64,000 nt of DNA from Robertkochia flava (GTDB lineage Bacteria; Bacteroidota; Bacteroidia; Flavobacteriales; Flavobacteriaceae), in contig NZ_JAINZT010000002.1 of assembly GCF_020166515.1 (NCBI RefSeq), positions 744,001 through 808,000 of the forward strand, given 5' to 3'. Made by a program: the position numbers and the translations under genes. This document shows positions 16,658 to 24,637 of this stretch, piece after piece. The first letter of the stretch is position 1. Each line of letters begins with the position of its first letter. The notes under the pieces were generated by a model. That model ran no database searches. It was not told the origin of the DNA and saw only the letters and a list, made by a program, of their open reading frames with translations.

Positions 16658-17338
16658 TCAAATAATGAGTTTCTTTTTCATGCTGTAGCCTTCATTGACA
16701 TTCCCGGTGATGGTTTCGGTCATGTTCAGGTCCAGGCTGTCTTTGAAAATACCATCCGAGAGGTTGTGCAGAAAATTGGTTCCGTCATAATGTTGGGTTT
16801 GGTAAACCTCTTCACAAAGGGTATCGGGAAAGGCAATTTGCGTTATCAGCAGGGAGTTTTCATGTTGGTCCTTGATCTCTACGTGTATATGAGGTGCCCT
16901 GTCCGGGTAGAAGCCGGGGAATATACTGATGAAGTTCGCCCTGCCCATGGCATCGGTAATTTGCCGTCCTCTTAAGAAATGCTCCGCCGTCAGGTCTTCA
17001 GGTTGCAGGCGGTGGTTACCGTATTCAGAATATTTCCCATGATTATCACAATGCCATATGTCTATGGCTACACCGCTAATGGGGGTGCAATTATTTTTGC
17101 TGTCGAGAACTTCCAGTGCTATCTGCAGAGGAATGCCTACCCGGTTTCCTATGATATTTTCCCTTACATAATCCAACGGGGTTTTATTTGGGAAGGGTCC
17201 CCTGGTTTCGGTCGGGGTGGTGTTGCAGGGTGTATTGGTGGGATCCGGTTGCTGCTTTCCTGAAGAAATAAGGGTGTTTATTCCTATAACACCACCTATC
17301 CCAAAGAGTCCTTTTTTGAGAAATTCGAGCCTTTTCAT
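16658..17338 (-). CDS. Intradiol ring-cleavage dioxygenase family protein
   Basis: The 226-residue protein has the intradiol dioxygenase core with all four non-haem iron ligands in place: Y103 (HGKYSEYG), Y144 (PGFY), H150 and H152 (APHIHVEI). The TETRGPFP block before the domain is typical of the exported 'dioxygenase-like' subgroup. The N-terminus (MKRLEFLKKGLFG plus a hydrophobic stretch) looks like an export signal with KR rather than RR, so Tat export is plausible but not certain. Catechol or protocatechuate cleavage cannot be assumed: no aromatic-degradation genes are near, and secreted members act on unknown phenolic substrates. Confidence 0.85.
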   Translation of the reverse strand: MKRLEFLKKGLFGIGGVIGINTLISSGKQQPDPTNTPCNTTPTETRGPFPNKTPLDYVRENIIGNRVGIPLQIALEVLDSKNNCTPISGVAIDIWHCDNHGKYSEYGNHRLQPEDLTAEHFLRGRQITDAMGRANFISIFPGFYPDRAPHIHVEIKDQHENSLLITQIAFPDTLCEEVYQTQHYDGTNFLHNLSDGIFKDSLDLNMTETITGNVNEGYSMKKKLII

Positions 17339-17583
17339 GGGTTGTTTATTTTTAACGGCAGGTAGTATTCAATAGGTAATGTAAAGATAGTTAAATGTCA
17401 GATAACCAGTGTGGTAAAAAATATTTTCCAGGCCGAAGGTGGTAAGGGGTTTTGACTAAGCCATGCTAGAATAGGCAGATCTACTGGATAGCGCCCTGTT
17501 TTTTGATCGTAAATATCGGTAAGCGATAAATGCAGCTGTAACCAATTCCTTCCCGTCTGGTAAGGATTTAACGCATTCTCATA

Positions 17584-18438
17584 TTAATGGGCGCCAGCCC
17601 TGTCTTTAAAATGCCGTTTTCCGGCGCTGGCCAGTTTGTATTCGTATTTGCTCAGTATATTTTCTTCCAGGACCATTTCAGTTTCACAAAAATCCCTGAA
17701 AAAATCCCGGACATTTTCCATCGTTTCCATGACATGGTCATTGATGTAGTTCACGTCGATGTTAATGCAAACGGCTCCTATGAGTCCAAAATCCTTTCGG
17801 TAGATCGGGATGGTGGTGCACTTAAAGGTTCTGCTTCCGATATTGAGTTCATAATTAAGTTTATCCTGCTTCAGGGCATTACGCTTTTTAAGATCGAGTA
17901 CAAGCATGGTGGTTCCATCCCCAATCTGACGTCCGGTTACCGGATTCTCCAGGGCGATGATTGATTTGGATGGATTCATCAGGTTGTGCAACAGGATCTC
18001 AATACCACTGTGTCTGAAGGTTTTTCCAATGAGCTTCACCAGGGTCTTGTAGTTCTCCAGGTGGGCCAGGTTGTCGTCTATAACCTCGTTGCCGTTGTAC
18101 TTCTTAAAGAATTTTTTGTAATTGCGGAGTTCATCTCCCGTGAGGAAGAATCGCACATTGTTCTGTTCTCCTATGAACAACAACTGACGGGCGGCTGAAA
18201 AGTCATAGCTTTTGAGCAGGTATCTTACTCCTTCGTTAAACCTGGGAAGGTCAAAATTGGGAAAGCCATGCTCATCAACAATGAAGGGGTAGAATTCATA
18301 TTCTTCCAGGGATCTTCCCTTGCTCTTTTTTCGTTCCCTTTGCTTACCCAGAAAGAAGCCCCCGGCAAACAGGATCACCGAGGTTAGCAGGCCGGATAGA
18401 ATGTTGACGATCCAGGTGTTGTTAAATAGCGAGTCCAT
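17584..18438 (-). CDS. Membrane-anchored YheO-like PAS domain protein
   Basis: A 284-residue protein with one N-terminal transmembrane segment (about residues 11-30, ending GGFFLGKQRER) and a YheO-like PAS domain (about 110-235), including ENPVTGRQIGDGTTMLVLDLK and FGLIGAVCINIDVNYI. YheO proteins normally carry this domain in front of a helix-turn-helix domain. Here the C-terminus, about 45 residues, is short and charged and I see no HTH. The region at 35-110 is additional and unassigned. It starts 3 nt after the stop of a lipoprotein hydrolase gene, so the two are an operon. It is probably a membrane sensor lacking its own output domain. Confidence 0.7.
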   Translation of the reverse strand: MDSLFNNTWIVNILSGLLTSVILFAGGFFLGKQRERKKSKGRSLEEYEFYPFIVDEHGFPNFDLPRFNEGVRYLLKSYDFSAARQLLFIGEQNNVRFFLTGDELRNYKKFFKKYNGNEVIDDNLAHLENYKTLVKLIGKTFRHSGIEILLHNLMNPSKSIIALENPVTGRQIGDGTTMLVLDLKKRNALKQDKLNYELNIGSRTFKCTTIPIYRKDFGLIGAVCINIDVNYINDHVMETMENVRDFFRDFCETEMVLEENILSKYEYKLASAGKRHFKDRAGAH

Positions 18439-18441
18439 ATT

Positions 18442-19515
18442 TCAGGATGAGGGTTGGTTAAAGGCTCCGGAATTAACCTCCCTGATGAATTTTATCATCC
18501 CTGTAAAATAGGTGTCGGCATCGTCGTACATGGCCAGGTGACTTCCATTGGGGCAATGCAGGTATTGGCCGTTTTCTACCTGACCCGCCATCCATTCCAT
18601 GTGTTTCGGGTCCATGGTATCGTGAGCGGCGCCGATTACCAGGGTAGGAACGGAAATTTGAGGCAGGTCTTTGCTGCGATCCCAGTCTTTCAGGGAAGCA
18701 TCACCTACGATACCAAATTCACTGGGCCCCTGCATGGCCAGGTAGATGTCGTAATTTAATCTTGAAAATCCTCTCATAACCGGTTCCGGCCATTCTTCCA
18801 GAGGCATCCGGAGAATGTGTTCGGTATAATAGTGTTCGAATAGGAGTTCACTGTACCTTGGATTGTCGTATTCTTCATTCGCCTCCAACTTCCTGACTTC
18901 TTTCAGGACTTCTTCCGGAAGCATCGGAGCGAGTACCTCGTTAGCGTATTTGTTGTATTCGGGCACAGAGGACACCATGTTGGAAATGATAAGTCCCTTC
19001 AGGTTGTTCTGGTACTTAAAGGCATATTCCATGGCTAAGATCCCTCCCCAGGAATTCCCGTACAGGTAGAAGTTGGAGCTGTCCAGGTTCAGAGCCTGCC
19101 GTACTTGTTCCACCTCTTCTACAAAGTGGTCGATGGTCCAGAGATCCGGATCATTGGGTTGATCACTAAAGGCCGATTCCAATTGGTCATAGTAATAATA
19201 CTCGATGTTGGCTGCCGGGAAAAAGGAGTCGAAAACTTCATAAAGTTCATGGTTTGCACCGGGCCCGCCATGAAGGATCAGTACCTTCATATCAGGATTG
19301 TTTCCAATGCGTTTGGTCCATACCTCAAATTCTCCCTTTGGGGTAGTGATGGGGATCATTTTGACCCCGCCGCTGAGGATATCATCCCGTCCGGAATAAT
19401 CCAGGTAGCCTGATTTTTGGTCTGCTGTGTCGGTTTTTGTGGTGGATTCCGGTTGTTGCGTATTGCAATTGGCGCCAAGAAGGGCCAGGATAATCAGGAG
19501 GAACAATTTTTTCAT
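18442..19515 (-). CDS. Proline-iminopeptidase-type alpha/beta hydrolase, probable lipoprotein
   Basis: This 357-residue enzyme has a signal peptide ending around C17 (LLGANC, a slightly unusual lipobox with Asn before the Cys). It has the peptidase S33 core: oxyanion-hole ILHGGPGANHE, the YYYYDQLESAFSD segment that replaces the usual DQRGxGxS, the nucleophile serine in GNSWGG, a late aspartate in GAAHDTMDP, and the histidine in NGSHLAMYD. Proline iminopeptidases release N-terminal proline; secreted relatives may act on other small amides or esters. It precedes the PAS protein gene by 3 nt. Confidence 0.85.
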   Translation of the reverse strand: MKKLFLLIILALLGANCNTQQPESTTKTDTADQKSGYLDYSGRDDILSGGVKMIPITTPKGEFEVWTKRIGNNPDMKVLILHGGPGANHELYEVFDSFFPAANIEYYYYDQLESAFSDQPNDPDLWTIDHFVEEVEQVRQALNLDSSNFYLYGNSWGGILAMEYAFKYQNNLKGLIISNMVSSVPEYNKYANEVLAPMLPEEVLKEVRKLEANEEYDNPRYSELLFEHYYTEHILRMPLEEWPEPVMRGFSRLNYDIYLAMQGPSEFGIVGDASLKDWDRSKDLPQISVPTLVIGAAHDTMDPKHMEWMAGQVENGQYLHCPNGSHLAMYDDADTYFTGMIKFIREVNSGAFNQPSS

Positions 19516-19741
19516 GAAATGCGGTATTTGGTTGGAAGATGGTTTTTTCTTGTAGTTTAAAATAACACCAAAAGACAGTTTTGATTCGGTATTATAACAA
19601 ATGAAAAAAGGTTGTTTTTAGTGGGGTGTGCTGTGGTAAATAGCTGAAAATATTTTAGTTACACCTATTAAATGTAAGAAAATAATTTAAAAGTAAATAC
19701 ATGACAATGTTTTTGGGTATTCAGGACAACTAAATTTTTAT

Positions 19742-19853
19742 CGACTCCCGACTCCCGACTCCCGACTCCCGACTCCCGACTCCCGACTCCCGACTCCCGA
19801 CTCCCGACTCCCGACTCCCGACTCCCGACTCCCGACTCCCGACTCCCGACTCC
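19742..19853. repeat. Heptamer array, 16 copies of CGACTCC
   Basis: A perfect tandem array of 16 seven-base units (GGAGTCG on the other strand). Since 7 is not a multiple of 3, all frames through it are open and give artefactual GVGSRES-type peptides. Three units of the same heptamer reappear at about 35573-35599, 16 kb away. The array lies downstream of no gene end in particular, 226 bp upstream of the hydrolase gene. Confidence 0.95.
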
Positions 19854-19915
19854 CACCCAAACATGTTGAGCATAATAAGCCGGACCTCGCGTAAATGGAT
19901 TACAGGTGATGGGTT

Positions 19916-20025
19916 CCTTCCCCTGTAGGGGAGGGTCGAGCGTATAGAAATGGTTCGGTGAACCATTTTAGCGAAGGAGCCTGATGGCACATGGGGTACA
20001 ACGCCAAAGGCGTTGACGGAAGGGG
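19916..20025. repeat. Dispersed hairpin repeat, copy C (variant middle)
   Basis: It shares its left end (CCTTCCCCTGTAGGGGAGGG) and right end (TGACGGAAGGGG) with copies A and B near 7.8 kb. Between the ends it has different hairpins: ATGGTTC-GGT-GAACCAT at about 19950-19966 and AACGCC-AAA-GGCGTT ending at 20014. The constant ends with variable stem-loops suggest one structured element family. Confidence 0.65.
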
Positions 20026-20113
20026 GCGGGGGTGCAGGTATTGCTTTTAAGGTTAAGATTCCTTCAGTACTAAGTTTTCATAACATCACCTTGTCACTCC
20101 ATTACTTTAATTA

Positions 20114-20455
20114 GGCGGTGTTAGCTCGCTAAGCTCGCTGAGTCCCGAAAACGTCATGTTGAGTATAAAAAGCCAGACCCCTTCGGGATGTGATTTCTTG
20201 CGGCATCACTGTATAACCGCATCACTGCATAACTCTATCACTATCGTGGCGGTGTTAGCTCGCTAAGCTCGCTGAGTCCCGAAAACGTCATGTTTAGTAT
20301 AAAAAGCCCCGCTCCTTCGGGATGTGATTTCTTACGGCATTACTGTATAACCGCATCACTGCATAACTCTATCACTATCGTGGCGGTGTTAGCTCGCTAA
20401 GCTCGCTGAGTCCCGTCCGAACATGTTGAACATAAAAAGCCAGGCCCCTTCGGGT
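20114..20455. repeat. 134-bp tandem repeat, two full copies and a partial third
   Basis: Units start at 20114, 20248 and 20382, a constant period of 134 bp; the third copy decays after about 75 bp. Each unit opens with GGCGGTGTTAGCTCGCTAAG, has a TCCCGAA...TTCGGGA pairing around a CATGTTGAGTATAAAAAGCC core, and closes with nested 15-bp sub-repeats (CATCACTGTATAAC, CATCACTGCATAAC). A fragment of the core also occurs at 19862-19880 beside the heptamer array. No coding potential. The unit may be a satellite or a repeated structured RNA. Confidence 0.9.
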
Positions 20456-20516
20456 CCTCCTTTTTTGTTTCCATCCGCCCTTTCAAAAACAAGTTTTTGA
20501 CGGGCTCCTGAAAACA

Positions 20517-20546
20517 AAAAAGCCGGAACGCAAGTTCCGGCTTTTT
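20517..20546 (-). terminator. Rho-independent terminator after tRNA-Leu
   Basis: A perfect 13-bp stem AAAAAGCCGGAAC / GTTCCGGCTTTTT with a GCAA tetraloop lies 9 nt downstream of tRNA-Leu on the minus strand. The U-tract on that strand makes it a convincing terminator. Confidence 0.9.
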
Positions 20547-20555
20547 ATGCATCTG

Positions 20556-20641
20556 TACTCGAGGCGGGACTTGAACCCGCACGGACATTGCTGCCCACTG
20601 GATTTTAAGTCCAGCGTGTCTACCAATTCCACCACTCGAGC
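20556..20641 (-). tRNA. tRNA-Leu (anticodon TAA)
   Basis: An 86-nt tRNA with a leucine-type long variable arm (TGGGCAGCAATGTCC region). The anticodon stem-loop is TGGA-CTTAAAA-TCCA, giving anticodon TAA for UUA codons. The T-arm is GCGGG-TTCAAGT-CCCGC and the acceptor stem GCTCGAG / CTCGAGT with discriminator A. CCA is not encoded. It lies downstream of tRNA-Gly on the same strand with a terminator between them. Confidence 0.95.
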
Positions 20642-20661
20642 TGCTTTCGCATCGGTAAAAA

Positions 20662-20690
20662 AAATACGCGGTTGATGCAACCCCGTATTT
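20662..20690 (-). terminator. Rho-independent terminator between tRNA-Gly and tRNA-Leu
   Basis: A 13-bp stem with one mismatch (AAATACGCGGTTG / CAACCCCGTATTT, loop ATG) is followed on the minus strand by eight U residues. It would end the tRNA-Gly transcript, so tRNA-Leu probably has its own promoter. Confidence 0.75.
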
Positions 20691-20717
20691 ATAAGAACAT
20701 GCCTCTTCGGGCCTTTG

Positions 20718-20790
20718 AGCGAAAAACGGGATTCGAACCCGCGACCTCAACCTTGGCAAGGTTGCGCTCTACCAACTGAGCTATTTTCGC
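20718..20790 (-). tRNA. tRNA-Gly (anticodon GCC)
   Basis: A 73-nt tRNA. The anticodon stem-loop is CAACC-TTGCCAA-GGTTG, anticodon GCC. The D-arm contains AGCTCAGTTGGTAGAGC, the T-arm CGGG-TTCGAAT-CCCG, and the acceptor stem GCGAAAA / TTTTCGC with discriminator U, typical for glycine. CCA is not encoded. Confidence 0.95.
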
Positions 20791-21159
20791 ATGGATGTTA
20801 AGATCGTGCAATGCCTGATGGAACAGGCCTTATTGCGGTCGCAAATTTAAAACAATTCTCCTTATTGCAAAGATTTTTTGAAAATTATTTTTCCCATTTT
20901 AAAGCAACCTGCAGGCCGAGTTGAAGTTAAATGCTAAATCGGAAATTTAATTCCCGAAATCAAAATTTCAAATTCCAAAAAGGTGACTCCAACCACCCTT
21001 AACCCGTACCTCTTAAGTCATTTCAGCAGGTCGCCACGGTCACGTTGCTCCCTCGCGAAGACGATGGGTTTAATATCTGTACTTAATTACTCGTTCCTGA
21101 AACTCGTCCCTCGAACTCCTTGCTCAAACTCGTCCCTGAAACTCAGCTCTCGAACCTCA
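20791..21159. other. Non-coding gap with degenerate repeats, tRNA-Gly to mutS
   Basis: No gene is seen on either strand. The part next to mutS (about 21085-21155) contains loosely repeated phrases of the type AAACTCGTCCCT and CTCGAACTC, similar in style to the heptamer array. The AT-rich part near 20830-20960 probably holds the tRNA-Gly promoter, but I could not place it. Confidence 0.5.
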
Positions 21160-23769
21160 CTACGCCTGCTTTTTCTTTAATAACATCCGCTTGATCTCAT
21201 TGAGCTTCATCAGGGCTTCAACCGGGGTGAGGGTATCGATGTCTGTGTGCAGAATTTCCTGTTTGATCTCCTCAAGAAGCGGATCGTCCAGGTTAAAGAA
21301 ACTCAGTTGCATTTCATCCCTGGCATCCTGTAATTTACTGGTGAGCTCTTCACTGCTGTGCGACTTCTCCAGTTTCGCAAGGATCTTATTCGCCCTGTTA
21401 ATCACCTGGTTGGGCATTCCCGCCATCCTGGCCACATGGATCCCGAAGCTGTGTTCGCTGCCGCCCGGAACCAGTTTGCGGAGAAAGAGTACGTTGTCTT
21501 TCAGTTCTTTTACTGAGACATTGTAATTCTTTATGCGCTCAAAGGTCTCGCTCATTTCGTTAAGCTCGTGGTAATGTGTGGCAAAAAGCGTCTTTGCCCG
21601 GGACGGATGCTCGTGAAGGTATTCGGCTATGGCCCATGCAATCGAGATCCCGTCATAGGTGCTGGTGCCGCGTCCGATCTCATCGAGTAAAACCAGGCTG
21701 CGATCACTGATGTTATTAAGAATAGAGGCAGTTTCATTCATTTCCACCATAAAGGTCGATTCCCCCATCGAAATATTGTCGCTGGCACCCACCCGGGTAA
21801 AAATCTTATCGACCACGCCTATATCTGCCGCGGTGGCAGGCACAAAACTTCCCATCTGTGCCAGCAGAACGATTAGGGCGGTCTGGCGAAGGATAGCCGA
21901 TTTACCACTCATGTTGGGCCCGGTGATCATGATCAGTTGCTGGGCATCCCTGTCAAGTCGCACGTCGTTGGCAATATAAGGTTCTCCCGGCGGGAGTTGT
22001 TTTTCAATTACCGGATGACGCCCTTCCTTGATCTCCAGGTCACAGCTGTCGTTCACATTCGGGCGGGTATAGTTGTTCTCCTTAGCCAGAACAGCAAAGC
22101 CCGCCAGGCAGTCGATCCGGGCCACAAGGGTAGCATTTTTCTTGACCTCCGAAATGTATTCCTGCATCCATACGACCAGCTGGGTGAAGATCTGTTGTTC
22201 CAGGATGCCGATCTTTTCTTCTGCTCCGAGGATCTTTGCTTCGTATTCCTTTAATTCTTCAGTGATATATCGCTCTGCGCTTACCAGGGTTTGCTTGCGA
22301 ACCCATCCTTCAGGGACTTTATCCTTATGTGTATTACGCACCTCGATATAGTAGCCGAAAACATTGTTGCTCGATATTTTTAAAGAGGGGATCCCGGTAG
22401 CCTTCATCTCCCTTTCCAGCATGGCATCCAGGTAATCTTTTCCGGAAAAGGCCAGAGCGCGCAGTTCGTCAAGTTCTTCAGAGTATCCCTGGGCGATAGC
22501 ATCTCCCTTAGCGATGTTTACCGGAGCTTCCTCGTTGAGCATCTCCTTGATACGGGTTCTCAAAGCCTCGCAATCGCCGATCTGTTGGCCCAGGCGACTC
22601 AGGGTTTCATTCTCGCTGTTTATTGCCAGTTGCTTCAGCGGAATAATGGCCTCCAGGGAATTCTTGAGCTGGATCACCTCCCTGGGGTTGATCTTTCCGG
22701 TGGCAACCTTGGAGATAAGGCGTTCAATATCGCTGAGTTGTTTGATATGGTGCAGTATTTTCTCCAGGAGGGTTTCCTCCCCGATCAGGAAGGCGGTGAT
22801 CTCCTGCCGCTCCAGGATCTGTTTCGGGTCTTTCAGTGGCAGTGCTAACCATCGCTTCATCAGTCGGCCTCCCATAGGAGAGATGGTCTTGTCGATCACA
22901 TCCAGCAGGGTGACCCCTTGTTGCTGCGGGGTCTGGTAGAGTTCCAGGTTCCTGATCGTAAAGCGGTCCATCCAGACATAGGACTCCTGGGCAATACGAT
23001 TGATGGTGTTGATGTGGTTGAGCTGGGTGTGCTGGGTTTCACTGAGGTAGTGAAGTGCTGCACCTGCAGCAATGATGCCTTCCCTGAGGTGGTCGATCCC
23101 GAACCCTTTCAGGGAGGAAGTCTTAAAATGCTTGTTCAGGGTTTCCTGGGCATAGTCTTCCTGGTATACCCAGTCTTCCAGGAAAAAACTATGGTACTCC
23201 TTCTGATAGGTATCCAGGTACTCCTTCTTGTGTTTTTTGGAGATCAGGACCTCACTTGGATTAAAATTTTGCAGGAGCTTGTCGATATGTTCTTCATTGC
23301 CCTGGGCTGTAAGAAATTCTCCGGTGGATACATCCAGAAAGGCTATTCCGAGTTCTTTCTTGCCGTAGTGTACGGCGCAGAGAAAGTTGTTGGATCGCGA
23401 ACGCAGGATGTCGTCATTCAGGGCTACTCCGGGAGTGACCAGTTCGGTAACCCCGCGTTTTACGATGGTCTTGGTTTGCTTTGGGTCTTCCAGCTGGTCG
23501 CATATGGCGACCCGCTCTCCGGCCTTTACCAGTTTCGGCAGGTAGGTGTGAAGGGAATGATGAGGGAATCCGGCCAATTCGGTCCGGTCGCCCCCGTTAT
23601 TTCTCTGGGTGAGTACTATGCCAAGGATCTTGGCTGCCCGAACGGCATCTTCTCCAAAAGTTTCATAAAAATCACCCACTCTGAACAGTAACAAGGCATC
23701 CGGATATTTGGCCTTGATGCTGTTGTATTGCTTCATTAACGGAGTCTCTTTCTTGCCTGATTTTGCCAA
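21160..23769 (-). CDS. mutS: DNA mismatch repair protein MutS
   Basis: Mismatch-recognition ATPase of methyl-independent mismatch repair. From a TTG at 23769 the product is 869 residues and begins [19 protein letters not shown], matching the family start; an upstream TTG at 23796 would add nine unlikely residues. The mismatch-binding motif [14 protein letters not shown] lies near residue 30. Later come the lever and clamp domains and the ABC-type ATPase with Walker [21 protein letters not shown] (Walker B and signature) and the ATHYHEL His-loop. The C-terminal helix-turn-helix is present. All key residues look intact, so repeat instability nearby is not explained by a broken mutS. Confidence 0.97.
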   Translation of the reverse strand: MAKSGKKETPLMKQYNSIKAKYPDALLLFRVGDFYETFGEDAVRAAKILGIVLTQRNNGGDRTELAGFPHHSLHTYLPKLVKAGERVAICDQLEDPKQTKTIVKRGVTELVTPGVALNDDILRSRSNNFLCAVHYGKKELGIAFLDVSTGEFLTAQGNEEHIDKLLQNFNPSEVLISKKHKKEYLDTYQKEYHSFFLEDWVYQEDYAQETLNKHFKTSSLKGFGIDHLREGIIAAGAALHYLSETQHTQLNHINTINRIAQESYVWMDRFTIRNLELYQTPQQQGVTLLDVIDKTISPMGGRLMKRWLALPLKDPKQILERQEITAFLIGEETLLEKILHHIKQLSDIERLISKVATGKINPREVIQLKNSLEAIIPLKQLAINSENETLSRLGQQIGDCEALRTRIKEMLNEEAPVNIAKGDAIAQGYSEELDELRALAFSGKDYLDAMLEREMKATGIPSLKISSNNVFGYYIEVRNTHKDKVPEGWVRKQTLVSAERYITEELKEYEAKILGAEEKIGILEQQIFTQLVVWMQEYISEVKKNATLVARIDCLAGFAVLAKENNYTRPNVNDSCDLEIKEGRHPVIEKQLPPGEPYIANDVRLDRDAQQLIMITGPNMSGKSAILRQTALIVLLAQMGSFVPATAADIGVVDKIFTRVGASDNISMGESTFMVEMNETASILNNISDRSLVLLDEIGRGTSTYDGISIAWAIAEYLHEHPSRAKTLFATHYHELNEMSETFERIKNYNVSVKELKDNVLFLRKLVPGGSEHSFGIHVARMAGMPNQVINRANKILAKLEKSHSSEELTSKLQDARDEMQLSFFNLDDPLLEEIKQEILHTDIDTLTPVEALMKLNEIKRMLLKKKQA

Positions 23770-23927
23770 AACTGTCTGCTTTTTGGTGAACCTCAAATTT
23801 ACGTTTTTTTGCCCGGTTTTCAGACCTGCCCTCCATTCTTTATAAACAGGTGTTGTTGATTATTTTTTCCTGCAGCACCCCACTTAAACTTGGTGCTGAC
23901 ACAGTTTTTTATATCGGGGGATAGGGT

Positions 23928-23935
23928 TATTTTTG
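23928..23935 (+). promoter_or_regulatory. -7 box (TATTTTTG) of the TrmH-family gene
   Basis: A perfect TAnnTTTG match; no clear -33 TTG at 19 nt. The predicted transcription start near 23942 lies just before the ATG at 23953 and after the alternative start at 23890, which supports the shorter protein. Confidence 0.55.
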
Positions 23936-23952
23936 CACCTAAAGATTTCGGT

Positions 23953-24504
23953 ATGCGCAAACTCAGGAACAGCGAATTGAACAGGCTGGATGTGGAAGGA
24001 TTTAAAAAGGCAGAAAAGGTGCCGCTTATTGTGGTGCTCGACAACATCAGAAGCCTGAACAATATTGGCTCTGTATTTCGCAGTTGTGATGCATTCCTGG
24101 TGGAAAAAGTGATCCTCTGTGGTATCACGGCCACCCCGCCCCATAAAGACATTCATAAAACTGCTCTGGGTGCTACAGATAGTGTGGCATGGCAATATGA
24201 GGAAGATTGCCTGGAGGTGATAGAAGAACTGAACGCCCGGGGGGTGGTTACCCTGGCTGTGGAGCAGGCCGAAAACGCGGTGATGCTTAACGACTTTGAG
24301 CCGGAGCCTAATACTATCTACGCCCTGGTATTTGGAAATGAGGTGAAAGGGGTGCAGCAAAAAGTGGTGAGTGCCTGTAAGGCGGTGATTGAAATTCCGC
24401 AATACGGAACCAAACATTCTCTTAATATTTCAGTAAGTGCCGGGGTGGTGCTTTGGGATATGTTCGCGAAATTAAAGGCGAAGAATACCTGGAACCTTGA
24501 ATAA
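23953..24504 (+). CDS. TrmH/SpoU-family RNA methyltransferase
   Basis: The 183-residue SPOUT methyltransferase uses S-adenosylmethionine to 2'-O-methylate RNA. Motif 1 is the LDNIRSLNNIGSVFRSCDAF segment; motif 2 is ALVFGNEVKGV; motif 3 is IEIPQYGTKHSLNISVSAGVVLWD, forming the trefoil knot. The start at 23953 (MRKLRNSELNRL) is preferred over 23890 because the -7 promoter box lies between the two. The target (tRNA position 18, another tRNA position or rRNA) cannot be decided from this sequence alone. It is transcribed divergently from mutS and convergently with the folK fusion gene. Confidence 0.9.
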   Translation: MRKLRNSELNRLDVEGFKKAEKVPLIVVLDNIRSLNNIGSVFRSCDAFLVEKVILCGITATPPHKDIHKTALGATDSVAWQYEEDCLEVIEELNARGVVTLAVEQAENAVMLNDFEPEPNTIYALVFGNEVKGVQQKVVSACKAVIEIPQYGTKHSLNISVSAGVVLWDMFAKLKAKNTWNLE

Positions 24505-24507
24505 AAA

Positions 24508-24527
24508 AAGCCCGACAGATCGGGCTT
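24508..24527 (-). terminator. Bidirectional terminator hairpin
   Basis: An 8-bp stem AAGCCCGA / TCGGGCTT with loop CAGA. On the minus strand it is followed by a run of U, so it best serves the folK-dNK transcript, but it sits directly after the TrmH stop and may serve both genes. Confidence 0.75.
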
Positions 24528-24637
24528 GGTGGTTTAAATATTAAGTAAAGTTAGCTAGTTTTCAAGGTGTTTTTGGTGCCCCTAATTAATGCATCCTTGA
24601 CGGAAAAACCAAAAAATATCTTAAAAAAATAGCGCCT

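Noticed and set aside
19668-19990. Open frames giving repeated GVGSRES-type peptides
   Set aside because: They run through the 7-bp tandem array, which is open in every frame; there is no start context, no family, and the flanks are non-coding.
19742-20455. CRISPR array
   Set aside because: The 7-bp array has no spacers, and the 134-bp units are contiguous with no unique spacers; no cas genes are present.
20397-20759. Open frames covering the tRNA genes
   Set aside because: They overlap clear tRNA-Leu and tRNA-Gly structures and their terminators.
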